This document shows, piece by piece, positions 63,602-64,000 of a stretch of DNA of 64,000 nucleotides. Origin of the DNA: an uncultured Alphaproteobacteria bacterium (lineage in GTDB: Bacteria > Pseudomonadota > Alphaproteobacteria > Rhodobacterales > Rhodobacteraceae). The translations under genes were made by a program, and so were the position numbers. The notes under the pieces were generated by a model that saw only the letters and a program-made list of their open reading frames with translations, made no database searches and was not told the origin of the DNA. Location: assembly GCA_902537235.1 (NCBI GenBank), contig CACBAO010000006.1, positions 19,147 through 83,146 of the forward strand, read 5' to 3'. Each line of letters starts with the position of its first letter. Position 1 is the stretch's first letter.

Positions 63602-64000
63602 TTAGGCAAATCGCTCGGACCTAATGTATCCAACAGATGTTGAGGCAAAATGCTTAAGGGGGATTTCTCTTGAGTTGATTGCCTCAATGACTTCATTGGA
63701 AACATTGCCATAAATCTCGATGGAGAAATGCGTTGCCAGCTCCGCATGCTTTTCTACGTACTCTAAAACAGGTGGATTATCTGCATGAAAAAGAAAGTCG
63801 TCACTTTTGCGATAAACTTCTGTCCAAACAAATTTATGCGGATCATCGGGATCACGATCAAAGGTATGAAGCAACATACCCTCCTCCGTATTTTCCACCG
63901 CTCTGTCCACCTCTTCAGCAATTTCCAAATACGCGTCAACCATTCCTTCTTTAACCGTAATTCTAGCTAACAAGACAAAGGGATTTTCACTATCGCTCAT
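63602..64000 (-). CDS. ABM-domain protein (putative quinol monooxygenase, YgiN-like)
   Basis: A 132-residue protein starting exactly at the window edge (ATG 64000). It begins with PFVLLARITVKEGMVDAYLE near 7-26, then GMLLHTFDRDPDDPHKFVWTEVYRKSDDF near 41-69, and HAELATHFSIEIYGNVS, the antibiotic-biosynthesis-monooxygenase dimeric barrel. Such proteins bind or oxidise quinol-like aromatics. The upstream signals are outside the window. Confidence 0.75.
   Translation of the reverse strand: MSDSENPFVLLARITVKEGMVDAYLEIAEEVDRAVENTEEGMLLHTFDRDPDDPHKFVWTEVYRKSDDFLFHADNPPVLEYVEKHAELATHFSIEIYGNVSNEVIEAINSREIPLKHFASTSVGYIRSERFA

Overview
This is an AT-rich bacterial chromosome segment, most probably from a marine alphaproteobacterium. 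The clues are a COQ9-family protein, a PurF without iron-sulphur ligands, Frc/Liv/Dpp-type ABC importers, a Gfo/Idh-rich inositol cluster and many glutathione-linked proteins. I could not assign a genus. I saw no rRNA, tRNA, CRISPR array, integrase or intact insertion sequence. I also recognised no gene for a DNA-binding transcription factor in the window.

Layout. 1-17.2 kb is a mixed housekeeping stretch: a cut M20 peptidase, three GST-like proteins, a PqiA-like membrane protein, a DAG-kinase-like lipid kinase, an EamA exporter, COQ9, an MFS carrier, purF, methyltransferases, an MDR oxidoreductase, HemG, an Hsp20 gene with an apparent sigma-32 promoter and ROSE-like RNA thermometer, a TPR-bearing class III cyclase and RecD2. 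17.2-33.6 kb is an inositol catabolism region. A FrcBCA-type importer feeds IolC-DUF2090, IolD, IolB and IolE. These are followed by a second kinase, IolB-like isomerase and class II aldolase. Two Gfo/Idh dehydrogenases, a PhyH-type dioxygenase and a CaiB/BaiF CoA-transferase lie upstream. 33.6-44 kb carries small conserved proteins, a striking iron-sulphur/cyclase/Rieske fusion, an enoyl-CoA hydratase, a complete Dpp-type importer and an SGNH hydrolase. 44-48.7 kb is ordinary AT-rich DNA with a GFA protein, a methyltransferase, an amidohydrolase, a thioesterase and two broken genes.

49.4-59.05 kb looks like a separate island: it is visibly richer in G+C and the genes are tightly packed. It encodes a flotillin, a Tat-exported Liv-type binding protein, two permeases, an ATPase, an ATPase fused to an amidase, and an acyl-CoA synthetase. 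Together these suggest import of an amide, hydrolysis at the membrane and CoA activation of the released acid. Just beyond it lies a 15-codon remnant of a gene whose intact paralogue sits at 10.2-10.8 kb. The last 5 kb returns to AT-rich DNA with an MFS exporter, a zinc-ribbon microprotein, GFA, GST, NTF2-like and ABM-domain proteins.

The most unusual items are the CDGSH-CDGSH-ferredoxin-cyclase-Rieske protein at 35.6 kb, the ABC-ATPase/amidase fusion at 55.0 kb and the doubled lower inositol pathway.
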